A stretch of 14,918 bases of DNA from Candidatus Pacearchaeota archaeon (GCA_026395855.1 JAPLXX010000021.1:1-14918); one strand, 5' to 3'; counted from the first letter of the stretch, positions 1-6,459 are shown. Numbers and translations: made by a program. Notes: generated by a model from the letters alone, not told the origin.

Positions 1-1701
1 ATGGATTCTTTTGTTAAGGCTGTTGATTTATATATTACTGCACAGGACATTATGGTTTCAAGAGCCTCTTATCCTTCTGAAGAAATTGCAAGAAACAGCC
101 ATATTTTCCGGCCATTGGGATTGGGATATGCAAATCTTGGCGCATATATTATGTCTTCAGGACTTGCTTATAATTCAGATGAAGCAAGAGATTTTGCCGC
201 CGCTATTACCTCTTTGATGACTGCTGAAGCATATCTTCAATCAACAAGGCTTGCAGAGCAGTTAGGAACTTTTCAGGAATTTGAAAAAAACAGAAAGCCG
301 ATGCTCGAAGTTATGGAGATGCATAAAAGCGCCTCAAAAAAAATAAGAGCAAGAAACGGACTGGAAAAGATTTTAGGTCTTGCAAATGAAAAATGGGGCC
401 AAGTTATTGAAAGAGGAGAAAAATATGGATTTAGAAATGCTCAGGTTACTCTTTTAGCTCCTACAGGAACAATAGGATTTATGATGGGCTGTGATACCAC
501 TGGATGTGAGCCTGGTACTGGTTTGAAAACATACAAAGAACTATCAGGCGGGGGGCATATGGTTATAATTAATCAGGCTGTTCCTGCTGCACTTAAAAGA
601 TTAGGATATTTACCAAAAGATATCCAAAAAATTGTTGAACATATTGATAAAAATGATACTATAGAAGGCTGTAATATTCTAAAAAAAGAGCATCTTCCTG
701 TTTTTGACTGCGCGTTTTCTGCAGGAACAGGGGAAAGAGTAATCTCACCTATGGGACACATACAAATGCTTGGAGCTGTGCAGCCATTTTTATCAGGAGC
801 CATTTCCAAAACAATAAACTGCCCGAACAATACCAGCGTCGAAGATATAAGAGACATGTTCTATCAGGGATGGAAACTGGGAATAAAAGCGCTTGCAATA
901 TACCGGGATGGAAGCAAGGCCTCACAGCCATTAAAAACCAAAAAAGGAAGCAAGTTAGAAATTCTCACACGTGGCGAGAGAGAACATATGCCTGATTTAA
1001 GACCAGGGATAACTCAAAAAGTTAAAATTGGGGGAATTCCCTTATTTGTCACAACAGGTGAATATGCAGATGGAAGATTAGGAGAATTATTTTTAAATGC
1101 ACTTGAAAGAGGCAGCGAGATAAATCGGCTGCAAAATTTAGTTGCTGTTCAATTTTCAGAAAAACTTCAGTATGGTGTTGCACTGAGAGAAGCTGCAGAA
1201 GTTTTTGCTAAAGCAGGATTATCACAGATAGTAGGGGCTACAGATCATCCTTTCGTTGTTCAGGTAAGAGGGGTTGAAGATTTTTTATCACAATGGATTG
1301 CTGCACACTACATGGGCGATATTTCTTTTGTTTCAAAAAATAATCCAGAATTAAGACCTCTTCCTTGGGAACTTAGAATATACCAAAGAGTTCCAAAATT
1401 GCATCTTATTCCTTCTGTTTGCGGAGAGGGATTTTATCCGGGAGCTCCAACCCTGGAAGAAACAATTGAAGCAATTTCAGGAATGAATTATTGGTGTGAT
1501 AAAGAAGAAGGATTGGATACCAGACAGACTATAGATAAAATAAAGAGAACAAGAGCCTGGGGAAAAGCAGAATTTGAAGAAGAATCTTCAGGAAAAGTAA
1601 CCGGAAGAACATGCAGTAACGGGCATCTGATGATTATGGATGGTTCTTGCTGGAAGTGCTTAATCTGCAAAACTTCTACGGGCGGATGCGGAGGAAGATA
1701 A
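1..1701 (+). CDS. nrdJ: Adenosylcobalamin-dependent (class II) ribonucleoside-diphosphate reductase, C-terminal part (5' end outside window)
   Basis: Class II ribonucleotide reductase makes deoxyribonucleotides using a radical generated from coenzyme B12, in the cytoplasm. The 566 visible residues carry the NrdJ hallmarks RPLGLGYANLGA (about 37-48), APTGTIGFMMGCDTTGCEP (153-171), HLPVFDCAFSAG (about 231-242), AVQPFLSGAISKT (about 260-272) and NCPNNTS (273-279). The downstream QKVKIGG...TTGEYADGRLGE region and a C-terminal Cys cluster (C538, H542, C550, C553, C556, C563) also fit. Family members are usually 800 residues or more, and the conserved NPCGE-type catalytic Cys segment is missing here. 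The reading frame is therefore almost certainly already open at base 1, and the ATG there is an internal Met. The Cys-rich tail probably forms a zinc ribbon or a redox shuttle. It has CxxxH where a CxxC would be usual for its first ligand pair. The stop overlaps the start of the next, thioredoxin-like gene, which is a plausible electron donor. Confidence 0.93.
   Translation: MDSFVKAVDLYITAQDIMVSRASYPSEEIARNSHIFRPLGLGYANLGAYIMSSGLAYNSDEARDFAAAITSLMTAEAYLQSTRLAEQLGTFQEFEKNRKPMLEVMEMHKSASKKIRARNGLEKILGLANEKWGQVIERGEKYGFRNAQVTLLAPTGTIGFMMGCDTTGCEPGTGLKTYKELSGGGHMVIINQAVPAALKRLGYLPKDIQKIVEHIDKNDTIEGCNILKKEHLPVFDCAFSAGTGERVISPMGHIQMLGAVQPFLSGAISKTINCPNNTSVEDIRDMFYQGWKLGIKALAIYRDGSKASQPLKTKKGSKLEILTRGEREHMPDLRPGITQKVKIGGIPLFVTTGEYADGRLGELFLNALERGSEINRLQNLVAVQFSEKLQYGVALREAAEVFAKAGLSQIVGATDHPFVVQVRGVEDFLSQWIAAHYMGDISFVSKNNPELRPLPWELRIYQRVPKLHLIPSVCGEGFYPGAPTLEETIEAISGMNYWCDKEEGLDTRQTIDKIKRTRAWGKAEFEEESSGKVTGRTCSNGHLMIMDGSCWKCLICKTSTGGCGGR
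1690..1694 (+). promoter_or_regulatory. Shine-Dalgarno GGAGG for the thioredoxin-like gene
   Basis: GGAGG lies inside the last codons of the reductase gene, six bases before the ATG at 1701. It decides the start of the next gene: the in-frame ATG at 1647 lies deep in the reductase coding sequence and has no comparable site. Confidence 0.75.
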
Positions 1702-2213
1702 TGGCTGTTGAACCTGTAAACGACGAAAATTATTCTGATTTCAGAAATTCTTCCAGGACTGCATTGGTTGTTTCAACAAGCACTTGCCAGGCATGCAGAG
1801 AATATTTTCCTGTAATTGAAACTCTTTCAGGACAGATGCCTTATATCAGATTCGGAAAAACAGTTTTAGACAGAGACAGATCAATCCAGCTTAAAAGGGA
1901 ATATCCTGATTTAGGCTCCTGGATGCTTCCGACAACACTTTTATTTTTAAACCAAAGAGAAGCAGGAAGAATTTTTGGGGTGTCTTTTTATCCGCAGGCT
2001 CTTGCAAAAATTCAGGAAGCATTAGTCCTGGGAACAACAGTCTATGCCCATAATGGTTCTGGAATTTATGTTCCGGCATCTATAAAAAAAATTAAAGGAT
2101 TAAGGGGACCTTATACTGCACAACTACTTGAAGAATCTGGTTTAGGACAAAGGGGAATGGTCGTCGCATTAAATGACGGAAATTTTAAATGGAATCTTGA
2201 AGAAAGGGTATAA
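1701..2213 (+). CDS. Thioredoxin-fold protein with C-terminal extension, coupled to ribonucleotide reductase
   Basis: A 170-residue predicted cytoplasmic protein. Residues 20-36 form a beta strand ending in the redox motif C29-Q-A-C32, followed by a helix. M75-L-P-T-T79 supplies the cis-proline (P77) expected opposite a thioredoxin active site, and a final strand and helix follow (about 80-110). Roughly 60 further residues (about 111-170) extend beyond a minimal thioredoxin fold and match nothing I recognise. The start at 1701 overlaps the final A of the reductase TAA and has a strong GGAGG, so the two genes are probably translationally coupled. The natural inference is that this protein reduces the C-terminal disulfide of the class II reductase. 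Other options are a glutaredoxin-like or general disulfide reductase. The fold and CxxC are seen in the sequence; the partner is inferred from position. Confidence 0.8.
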   Translation: MAVEPVNDENYSDFRNSSRTALVVSTSTCQACREYFPVIETLSGQMPYIRFGKTVLDRDRSIQLKREYPDLGSWMLPTTLLFLNQREAGRIFGVSFYPQALAKIQEALVLGTTVYAHNGSGIYVPASIKKIKGLRGPYTAQLLEESGLGQRGMVVALNDGNFKWNLEERV

Positions 2214-2260
2214 AATGATAATTTCTATTTAATTAGAATATATTTTGATGTATACTTATC

Positions 2261-2270
2261 TTTATAAAAT
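2261..2270 (+). promoter_or_regulatory. TATA-like promoter element for the ThyX-like gene
   Basis: TTTATAAAAT sits in the 89-nt spacer after the thioredoxin-like gene. With the usual archaeal spacing of about 26 bp, transcription would begin near 2291, giving a leader of about 10-12 nt to the ATG at 2303. The ThyX-like gene may therefore have its own promoter in addition to read-through. Confidence 0.5.
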
Positions 2271-2302
2271 ACTAAAATCATTCATTGAGATTAAAAGAGA
2301 AA

Positions 2303-3997
2303 ATGGCGCTTCAATATAATGGGCAAACCTTTATGACTGATGAGGATTTAAAGGTAAAAATTTTGGGTTTCTGGCCAAATGTTCCAATAAATAATCCTGA
2401 ATTACTTAAAATTTTTCAGCATGAAACCGGAAGAGACTTTCTTGGCGGAGATGAACTTGTCGCTTATGCTCAGCCACTTGTTTCGCGAGGAATGGATTTT
2501 GGTGCTTTTGAAGCAGAACTTCTTGCAGATATTCAGAATCCACAAAAACCTGGTTTGAAAGAAATTATTTTTAAAAAAATATCAACAGGAATTGGAAGAG
2601 GACATTCTCTTGGGGGATTATCCGGCGTTGTTCTTGGAATTCATGGAACAAAAATGATTGATTCAGGACTTACAGGACTTGTAGCTTCAAGGTCATTGGT
2701 GACAAGCAGCAGAAGAAGAGAAACAACTGTTGAAGAAATTGTTATACCCACTGCTTTAATCGGAAAAGATGAACTTTTAAAAGAATATTTGGCGCTATCG
2801 AAAGAGGTTCTAAGTTTATCAGAGCAATTTAAAGAAAGATTCAAAGGAGTTGATGCTATTCAGACATTTAACAAAACAATCCCTTATAATAATCCTGCTG
2901 ATTTATTTATTGTATTGCCGTTAGATACATTAGCAACTCTGGCATTTGAAGTTCAACAAGATAAAGAAAATCCAAACGGAAATTTTGTTCCGAGAGAATT
3001 GCATACTTTGGTTGATGCATTCAATGATATAACAAGACAAACAGGAATAAATGTTATGTATGGACAAAGAACACGGGTTCCGCGAGATACTTATCTTCAT
3101 TATACTGTATTCAAAGATCCTTCTATAAAAGGGACTGCCTTGGAAGAAGCTGAAATAAGAGGAATGCCCTTGATGCCTTTTGTTATAGAATCTTCAATTC
3201 GCCCAAGCCCTGGCTTTAACAGAGGATTGCAAGATTTAGTAGAATTATCAAATATAAATATGGGAATACAAGACCCTAAAGAACTTGCAAAAAGAGCTAT
3301 GCAATTCATGCTAGAAATGAGAAGTTTTGTAGGAGCATATAATGAAAATGTCAGAGTAAAGGTGTTGGATAGTCTTTCCTGGAGGGTTTGGTCAGAACAA
3401 AAAAGGCATGCAACATTAAGGCAAGATGTTGAGTCTGTTTATTCTGCTGTTGCAAGAGCTTCAGAAAAAATAGAAGAATTATGGCCAGAGATAGAAGCTA
3501 GATATGCTGGACATTCGGCTAGTTCTCCTGCAGATTTCAATCCTCTTCTTGAACAACTCAGAGAAGCGATTGTAATAGATAAAAGAATGGAAAAAGCACC
3601 AGAATTGCTTGCACCATATATATTTTATACGGCCAAACAGTTAAGATTATTCCAAAGATTAGTAGATGAAGGAATAGAATCAAGAGACGCGCTCTTTATT
3701 GCTCCAAAAAATATTAGAGTAAGAACTGTTGAACATTATGATTTGGGAAATCTTACTGCTTTAGAATATCCCTTAAGATTATGCAACGAATGCGAACCAG
3801 AAAGACAAGAAACTTCTTGGAAAAAAAGAGATGTAATTGCGCAAGCTATTCCTGAACTAAGTCCTTTACTATTTCCAAAATGCCTGGCTGGTTTTTGCAC
3901 AGAAGGAAATTATTGCAGACATTTAACTGCAAGAAGAAAAACTCCCTACACGCTTGAATTACACCGGGCTACAAAAAAAGCGATGCTCGAATTATAA
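2303..3997 (+). CDS. Large ThyX-like protein (putative flavin-dependent thymidylate synthase family, duplicated form)
   Basis: The protein has 564 residues, about twice a single-domain ThyX (200-250). ThyX makes dTMP from dUMP with methylene-tetrahydrofolate and FAD. The N-terminal half has RGHSLGGLSGVVLGIHG followed by SRSLVTSSRRRETT (about 99-142), which resembles the GHxSxxE...SR...R...S.RY layout of ThyX. The second half has FMLEMRSFVGAYNENVRVK and WSEQKRHATLRQ (about 335-374). The C-terminus has RLCNECEPERQE (492-503), an Arg-Cys site where ThyX has RxCxxAQxEIR, then LFPKCLAGFCTEGNYC (523-538), like the Gly-Pro-Cys...Gly-Cys tail of archaeal ThyX. The exact RHRxxSxxxxSxRY signature is missing, so the family call is tentative and activity is unproven. 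The ATG at 2303 is preferred over the in-frame TTG at 2285 because it fits the TATA spacing. The location next to ribonucleotide reductase supports a dNTP role. Confidence 0.55.
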   Translation: MALQYNGQTFMTDEDLKVKILGFWPNVPINNPELLKIFQHETGRDFLGGDELVAYAQPLVSRGMDFGAFEAELLADIQNPQKPGLKEIIFKKISTGIGRGHSLGGLSGVVLGIHGTKMIDSGLTGLVASRSLVTSSRRRETTVEEIVIPTALIGKDELLKEYLALSKEVLSLSEQFKERFKGVDAIQTFNKTIPYNNPADLFIVLPLDTLATLAFEVQQDKENPNGNFVPRELHTLVDAFNDITRQTGINVMYGQRTRVPRDTYLHYTVFKDPSIKGTALEEAEIRGMPLMPFVIESSIRPSPGFNRGLQDLVELSNINMGIQDPKELAKRAMQFMLEMRSFVGAYNENVRVKVLDSLSWRVWSEQKRHATLRQDVESVYSAVARASEKIEELWPEIEARYAGHSASSPADFNPLLEQLREAIVIDKRMEKAPELLAPYIFYTAKQLRLFQRLVDEGIESRDALFIAPKNIRVRTVEHYDLGNLTALEYPLRLCNECEPERQETSWKKRDVIAQAIPELSPLLFPKCLAGFCTEGNYCRHLTARRKTPYTLELHRATKKAMLEL

Positions 3998-4095
3998 TTT
4001 AGATAAAAGCAATCTTTATAAATCTCTAGAATTCTTAGAAAATAATAGATAAATTTTAATATAAATAAACTGCAGGTAGGTGTCTATAATAAAAG

Positions 4096-4107
4096 GTTTA
4101 TAAAAGC
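4096..4107 (+). promoter_or_regulatory. TATA-like promoter element for thioredoxin
   Basis: GTTTATAAAAGC is the best TATA match in the 180-nt spacer 3998-4177. It predicts a start near 4127 and a leader of about 50 nt. A second weaker match, CTTTATAAATC, lies near 4014. I see nothing else in this spacer beyond high AT content. Confidence 0.4.
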
Positions 4108-4177
4108 TGGCTAATAAGAAAATATAAGTCTAATATTGCACTCACAATAAAATAAATCATATAAAACAAAATAAAAA

Positions 4178-4504
4178 ATGACAAAAAACCATGAAGTTCC
4201 TGAATTAAGCAAAAAAGAATTTGACAAATTTACCGCTAAAGGTCTGGTGCTTGTTGATTTTTTTGCAGAATGGTGCATGCCTTGCCTTATGATGGCTCCT
4301 GTCATTGACGAACTTTCTGAAAAATTCAAAGGGAAAATCAAATTCGCAAAGATGAATATTGACGAAAACAGCCTCCTGGCGCAGAAATATAAGATAATGT
4401 CTATACCTAATTTCATTCTTTTCCAGAACGGAAAGCCGATAGACAGATTTGTCGGCGCTATGGCAATTGAGGATTTTGAAGAAAAGCTGAAGAAGCATCT
4501 TTAG
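4178..4504 (+). CDS. trxA: Thioredoxin
   Basis: A 108-residue protein, the normal length for a single-domain thioredoxin. VLVDFFAEWCMPC (about 24-36) is the classic strand plus active-site motif, with redox cysteines C33 and C36. KFAKMNIDENSLLAQKYKIMSIPNF follows with the cis-proline at P77, then the final strand FILFQNGK and a C-terminal amphipathic helix ending in KKHL. It reduces protein disulfides in the cytoplasm. The CMPC dipeptide differs from the common CGPC, which would shift the redox potential. It stands alone on its own promoter, 38 nt before a tRNA gene, and is the second thioredoxin-fold gene within 2.5 kb. It could serve as general reductant, including for the ribonucleotide reductase upstream. 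No signal peptide is seen. Confidence 0.93.
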   Translation: MTKNHEVPELSKKEFDKFTAKGLVLVDFFAEWCMPCLMMAPVIDELSEKFKGKIKFAKMNIDENSLLAQKYKIMSIPNFILFQNGKPIDRFVGAMAIEDFEEKLKKHL

Positions 4505-4509
4505 AAAGA

Positions 4510-4519
4510 TTTTTTAAAC
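4510..4519 (+). promoter_or_regulatory. T-tract terminator for thioredoxin overlapping the tRNA TATA element
   Basis: Six T's (4510-4515) run directly into AAAC, six bases after the thioredoxin stop. The same bases can act as an archaeal oligo-T terminator for the gene before and as a TATA-like box for the tRNA, whose 5' end at 4543 is close to the expected 26-28 bp downstream. Confidence 0.4.
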
Positions 4520-4542
4520 ACTCTTTTATTTATTGGGCTATC

Positions 4543-4677
4543 GGCTCCGTAGCTCAGTCTGGCAGAGCACTGGACTTTTATGTAAGGAACCAAGGTTCCT
4601 TGACAGTCAACTTCCTTTTGGGAAGATGAAGAAACGAAGAGATCCAGGTGTCGTGGGTTCAAATCCCATCGGGGCCA
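4543..4677 (+). tRNA. tRNA-Lys (anticodon UUU), with intron
   Basis: The acceptor stem GGCTCCG (4543-4549) pairs with CGGGGCC (4670-4676) with one G-U pair, and A4677 is the discriminator. D stem GCTC/GAGC is at 4552-4555 and 4565-4568. Anticodon stem CTGGA (4570-4574) pairs with TCCAG (4643-4647). T stem GTGGG/CCCAT (4653-4657, 4665-4669) encloses loop TTCAAAT. After removal of 4581-4641 the anticodon loop reads CTTTTAA, with anticodon TTT at 4577-4579, giving a 74-nt mature tRNA. CCA is not encoded. The tRNA decodes AAA/AAG lysine codons, which are very frequent in this AT-rich genome. Confidence 0.95.
4581..4641 (+). other. Archaeal tRNA intron (61 nt) with bulge-helix-bulge splice site
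   Basis: The intron lies at the canonical 37/38 position. Anticodon-loop bases CTTT (4575-4578) pair with GAAG (4636-4639) to form the four-base-pair central helix. The flanking three-base bulges are 4579-4581 and 4640-4642, with cleavage expected after 4580 and after 4641. This is the motif cut by the archaeal splicing endonuclease. Inside the intron are two hairpins: AAGGAAC/GTTCCTT (4584-4590 with 4595-4601, four-base loop) and CTTCC/GGAAG (4611-4615 with 4621-4625, five-base loop). Confidence 0.9.
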
Positions 4678-4693
4678 TAACTTTCATTTATGG
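4675..4693 (+). other. Hairpin overlapping the tRNA 3' end
   Basis: CCATAA (4675-4680) and TTATGG (4688-4693) form a perfect six-base inverted repeat with a seven-base loop. Its left arm includes the last three bases of the mature tRNA, so it would compete with the acceptor stem. It may influence 3' trailer processing or termination, or be chance. Confidence 0.3.
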
Positions 4694-4760
4694 AAGAATT
4701 CCGTAGCGACGTCATTATAAGACCATTTTCCTGAAAAGGAAGTTTTAAATACTCTAAATG

Positions 4761-4785
4761 CACATTAAGTGTATATTAAATACAC
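4761..4785 (+). promoter_or_regulatory. Operator/promoter of the toxin-antitoxin operon
   Basis: Two inverted repeats share an arm: CAC-ATTAA-GTG (4761-4771) and GTGTAT-ATTAA-ATACAC (4769-4785). The two ATTAA cores begin at 4764 and 4775, 11 bp or one helical turn apart. The second overlaps a TATA-like stretch (TATATTAAATAC) just ahead of the antitoxin ATG. A second TATA candidate, GTTTTAAATAC, lies at 4742-4752. This layout is typical of autoregulation by a ribbon-helix-helix-type antitoxin. Confidence 0.55.
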
Positions 4786-4797
4786 CTCACATCACAT

Positions 4798-5061
4798 ATG
4801 GAAGATTTAACTGTTTCTGCTAGAGTAGAATTAGGGGATTATGCAAACAAAGTTCTGGGGATTATTAAGATAAAATACGGATTAAAAGACAAGTCAGAAG
4901 CTTTGAATAAATTTATTGAGATTTATGGAAATGATGTTCTTGAAAGAGAAGCAACCGAAGAATATGCAAAAAAAATTATTGCTATTTCAAACAATCATTT
5001 TAAGAAATATGGTTCTAAAAAAATAAGCTTGCATGACCTTAACAAACTTTGCGAGGCTTAA
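4798..5061 (+). CDS. Antitoxin, DUF2683-like, of a type II toxin-antitoxin pair
   Basis: An 87-residue protein. Residues 1-35 (VSARVELGDYANKVLGIIKIKYGLKDKSEALN) resemble archaeal DUF2683 proteins and the strand-helix-helix layout of ribbon-helix-helix DNA-binding antitoxins, in which 'GLKDKSEA' begins the second helix. The remaining half is charged and helical and could wrap the toxin. The start has no Shine-Dalgarno and lies very close to the TATA-like operator, so the transcript may be leaderless or nearly so. The toxin ATG follows its TAA with no intervening base. Expected roles are to neutralise the toxin and to repress the operon through the adjacent inverted repeats. The family assignment comes from remembered motif similarity and was not searched. 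Confidence 0.7.
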   Translation: MEDLTVSARVELGDYANKVLGIIKIKYGLKDKSEALNKFIEIYGNDVLEREATEEYAKKIIAISNNHFKKYGSKKISLHDLNKLCEA

Positions 5062-5355
5062 ATGTTTAATTTTAACCTTACTGACGAACTCAAATCGATA
5101 ATAGAAAAACTGGCTAAAAAAGATAAAAAGCGGGTTGAAATAATCAATAAAAAAATAAAACAAATAGTTAATTCTGATTCAATTTTTGTTCAGCATTATA
5201 AGAATCTAAAGCATGATTTAAAAGATTTTAAAGCGGTTCATATTGACTCCAGTTTTGTCCTTGTATTTAAAGTTGATATTCCAAATAACTTTATTCTTTT
5301 TGTTGATTTCGACCACCATGATAATATTTACAGGAAAAATATAATCTCTGATTAA
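5062..5355 (+). CDS. RelE/YafQ-like mRNA interferase toxin
   Basis: A 97-residue protein. The N-terminal half is a Lys-rich pair of helices (LTDELKSIIEKLAKKDKKRVEIINKKIKQIV). The C-terminal half has the RelE-type sheet pattern: HYKNLKHDLKDFKAVHIDSSFVLVFKVD, then FILFVDFDHHDNIY, matching the family layout of 'L...L.g.r..rI...yrlvy.v' followed by 'i.l..i.hHd.vY'. RelE-type toxins cleave mRNA in the ribosomal A site. H86, H87 and Y91 near the end are candidate functional residues. GAGG at 5053-5056, inside the antitoxin gene, gives a five-base spacing to the ATG, so the toxin is probably translated by coupling. A ParE-type gyrase target is the main alternative. Confidence 0.72.
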   Translation: MFNFNLTDELKSIIEKLAKKDKKRVEIINKKIKQIVNSDSIFVQHYKNLKHDLKDFKAVHIDSSFVLVFKVDIPNNFILFVDFDHHDNIYRKNIISD

Positions 5356-5381
5356 CATGATTTGCAGGTTTTCCTGTTCTG

Positions 5382-5400
5382 TCTCTATTAAACTTAGAGA
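5382..5400 (+). other. Hairpin between the toxin gene and the membrane operon
   Basis: TCTCTA (5382-5387) and TAGAGA (5395-5400) form a perfect six-base stem with a seven-base loop. A smaller one, CAGG-TTTT-CCTG, lies at 5365-5376 just after the toxin stop and is followed by a T/C-rich stretch. Together they may terminate the toxin transcript. No clear oligo-U tract follows the larger hairpin. Confidence 0.3.
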
Positions 5401-5419
5401 TTCATAGCCCGACGCAATG

Positions 5420-5430
5420 CTTATAAATAA
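5420..5430 (+). promoter_or_regulatory. TATA-like promoter element for the membrane operon
   Basis: CTTATAAATAA predicts a transcript start near 5451 and a leader of about 20 nt before the ATG at 5471. Confidence 0.5.
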
Positions 5431-5470
5431 AAGAAACCTACTTACATAAAAGAGGAATGTGGAATTTTAG

Positions 5471-5824
5471 ATGATTACTATAGTAATTTGGGGTGCAATA
5501 ATAGAGATAATTTCAATGCTTTTATTTTTAATTGCTGTGTTTTATGTGTATAACATTCGTTCATTAACTAAAGGAATTAATGGATGGAACTATATTGCAG
5601 CAGGTTTTTTGCTTGTTATTTTCAGAAATTTTTTCGGATTTTTCCTAAGAAATAAAATTGAAATAAACGTGGGGACAACCAGATTGGTAGTCGGGCTGGC
5701 AGAGCCAATTATCTTGCTTTTAATAACGATTCTGTTCATTATTGGATTTTACAAATTAAACAAGGATTTTGAAGAAATTAGAGACAGGCTAAAGAACTGG
5801 GAAAAAAGAAAAAGAGGCAGATAA
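5471..5824 (+). CDS. Small membrane protein with three predicted helices
   Basis: A 117-residue protein I cannot assign to a named family. Three hydrophobic segments stand out: about 4-27, 38-58 and 72-94. They are followed by a strongly charged tail (KLNKDFEEIRDRLKNWEKRKRGR), likely cytoplasmic and helical. If the positive-inside rule holds for that tail, the N-terminus is outside. Its stop is two bases from the ATG of a secreted-type, single-anchor membrane protein, so the two are almost certainly co-transcribed and may form one envelope complex. Tandem small-membrane and extracellular-domain genes are common in reduced archaeal genomes, but no function can be read from the sequence. No catalytic motif is visible. 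Confidence 0.8.
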   Translation: MITIVIWGAIIEIISMLLFLIAVFYVYNIRSLTKGINGWNYIAAGFLLVIFRNFFGFFLRNKIEINVGTTRLVVGLAEPIILLLITILFIIGFYKLNKDFEEIRDRLKNWEKRKRGR

Positions 5825-5826
5825 AA

Positions 5827-6402
5827 ATGCCTGACTTCAAAATTTTAATGTGCTTTCTGTTTCTTTTAATAGGTCTAATCAATATTGGCTGCGTGGCTTC
5901 TCAGGAAAATGTGGCTTTGTCTATTAACATAGAGCCTGAATATTCAATAGTGTCTGTTGGAGACAATGTAATTATGCAGATAAATTTAATACAATTGGGC
6001 GACCAAAAAAGAAGAGATGTAATTGTATCATTATCTCTTATTGGTAACGAGAACAAAATAATCTACGAATCAACACAAACCATTGCCTTGGAAACCAGAG
6101 CTTCTTTGATTTCCCAGTTAAGAATCCCTGAAAATACAGATAATGGCATTTACAATGTTAATGTTGAAATTTTGGATATGACCGAAAAAAATCTACTTGG
6201 AAAAGCATCAAAAGAGATAGTTGTAGAAAAATCTGTAGTAACAAGGATAGATGTTTACTTGGTAGGGTTTTATTTAACTTTGATAGGTTTGTTTGTGCTT
6301 GTAATAATGTTATATGAAAAGAATAAAATGCTAAACTCAAAAGCAAAGATTACAAAATTTGAAATTGAAACCTATTTGAAACAAAGGGAAAAGGGAAAAT
6401 AA
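5827..6402 (+). CDS. Secreted-type protein with beta-sandwich-like ectodomain and C-terminal membrane anchor
   Basis: A 191-residue protein. Residues 1-25 look like a signal peptide: a hydrophobic core (ILMCFLFLLIGLINIG) followed by CVASQ, with cleavage possible after S25. C22 is not in a canonical lipobox. Residues about 28-135 alternate hydrophobic strands with the pattern SVGDNVIMQINLIQLGDQKRRDVIVSLSL...IPENTDNGIYNVNVEIL, typical of an Ig-like or CARDB-like adhesion sandwich displayed outside the cell. One transmembrane helix (about 143-163) and a charged cytoplasmic tail (164-191) follow. GAGG at 5814-5817 in the preceding gene serves as ribosome-binding site. The topology is well supported. 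The function is unknown; surface-layer, pilus-associated or adhesion roles are possible. Confidence 0.78.
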   Translation: MPDFKILMCFLFLLIGLINIGCVASQENVALSINIEPEYSIVSVGDNVIMQINLIQLGDQKRRDVIVSLSLIGNENKIIYESTQTIALETRASLISQLRIPENTDNGIYNVNVEILDMTEKNLLGKASKEIVVEKSVVTRIDVYLVGFYLTLIGLFVLVIMLYEKNKMLNSKAKITKFEIETYLKQREKGK

Positions 6403-6459
6403 TCTCAGAAGATTATTGCATGTTTAAACAGATTCTATAATTTCTTTTATCACATAAAT

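Noticed and set aside
1647..1700. Upstream ATG at 1647 as start of the thioredoxin-like gene
   Set aside because: It would add 18 residues encoded inside the reductase zinc-ribbon codons. The ATG at 1701 has GGAGG at ideal spacing and gives a normal N-terminus.
2285..2302. TTG at 2285 as start of the ThyX-like gene
   Set aside because: A rare start codon that falls before the transcript start predicted from the TATA-like element; the ATG at 2303 fits better.
5365..5376. Strong intrinsic terminator after the toxin gene
   Set aside because: The stem is only four base pairs and the following tract is mixed T/C, so it is noted only as part of a possible terminator.
4670..5470. Integrated element bounded by a duplicated tRNA 3' end
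   Set aside because: No second copy of the T-arm/acceptor sequence was found by eye downstream, and there is no integrase.
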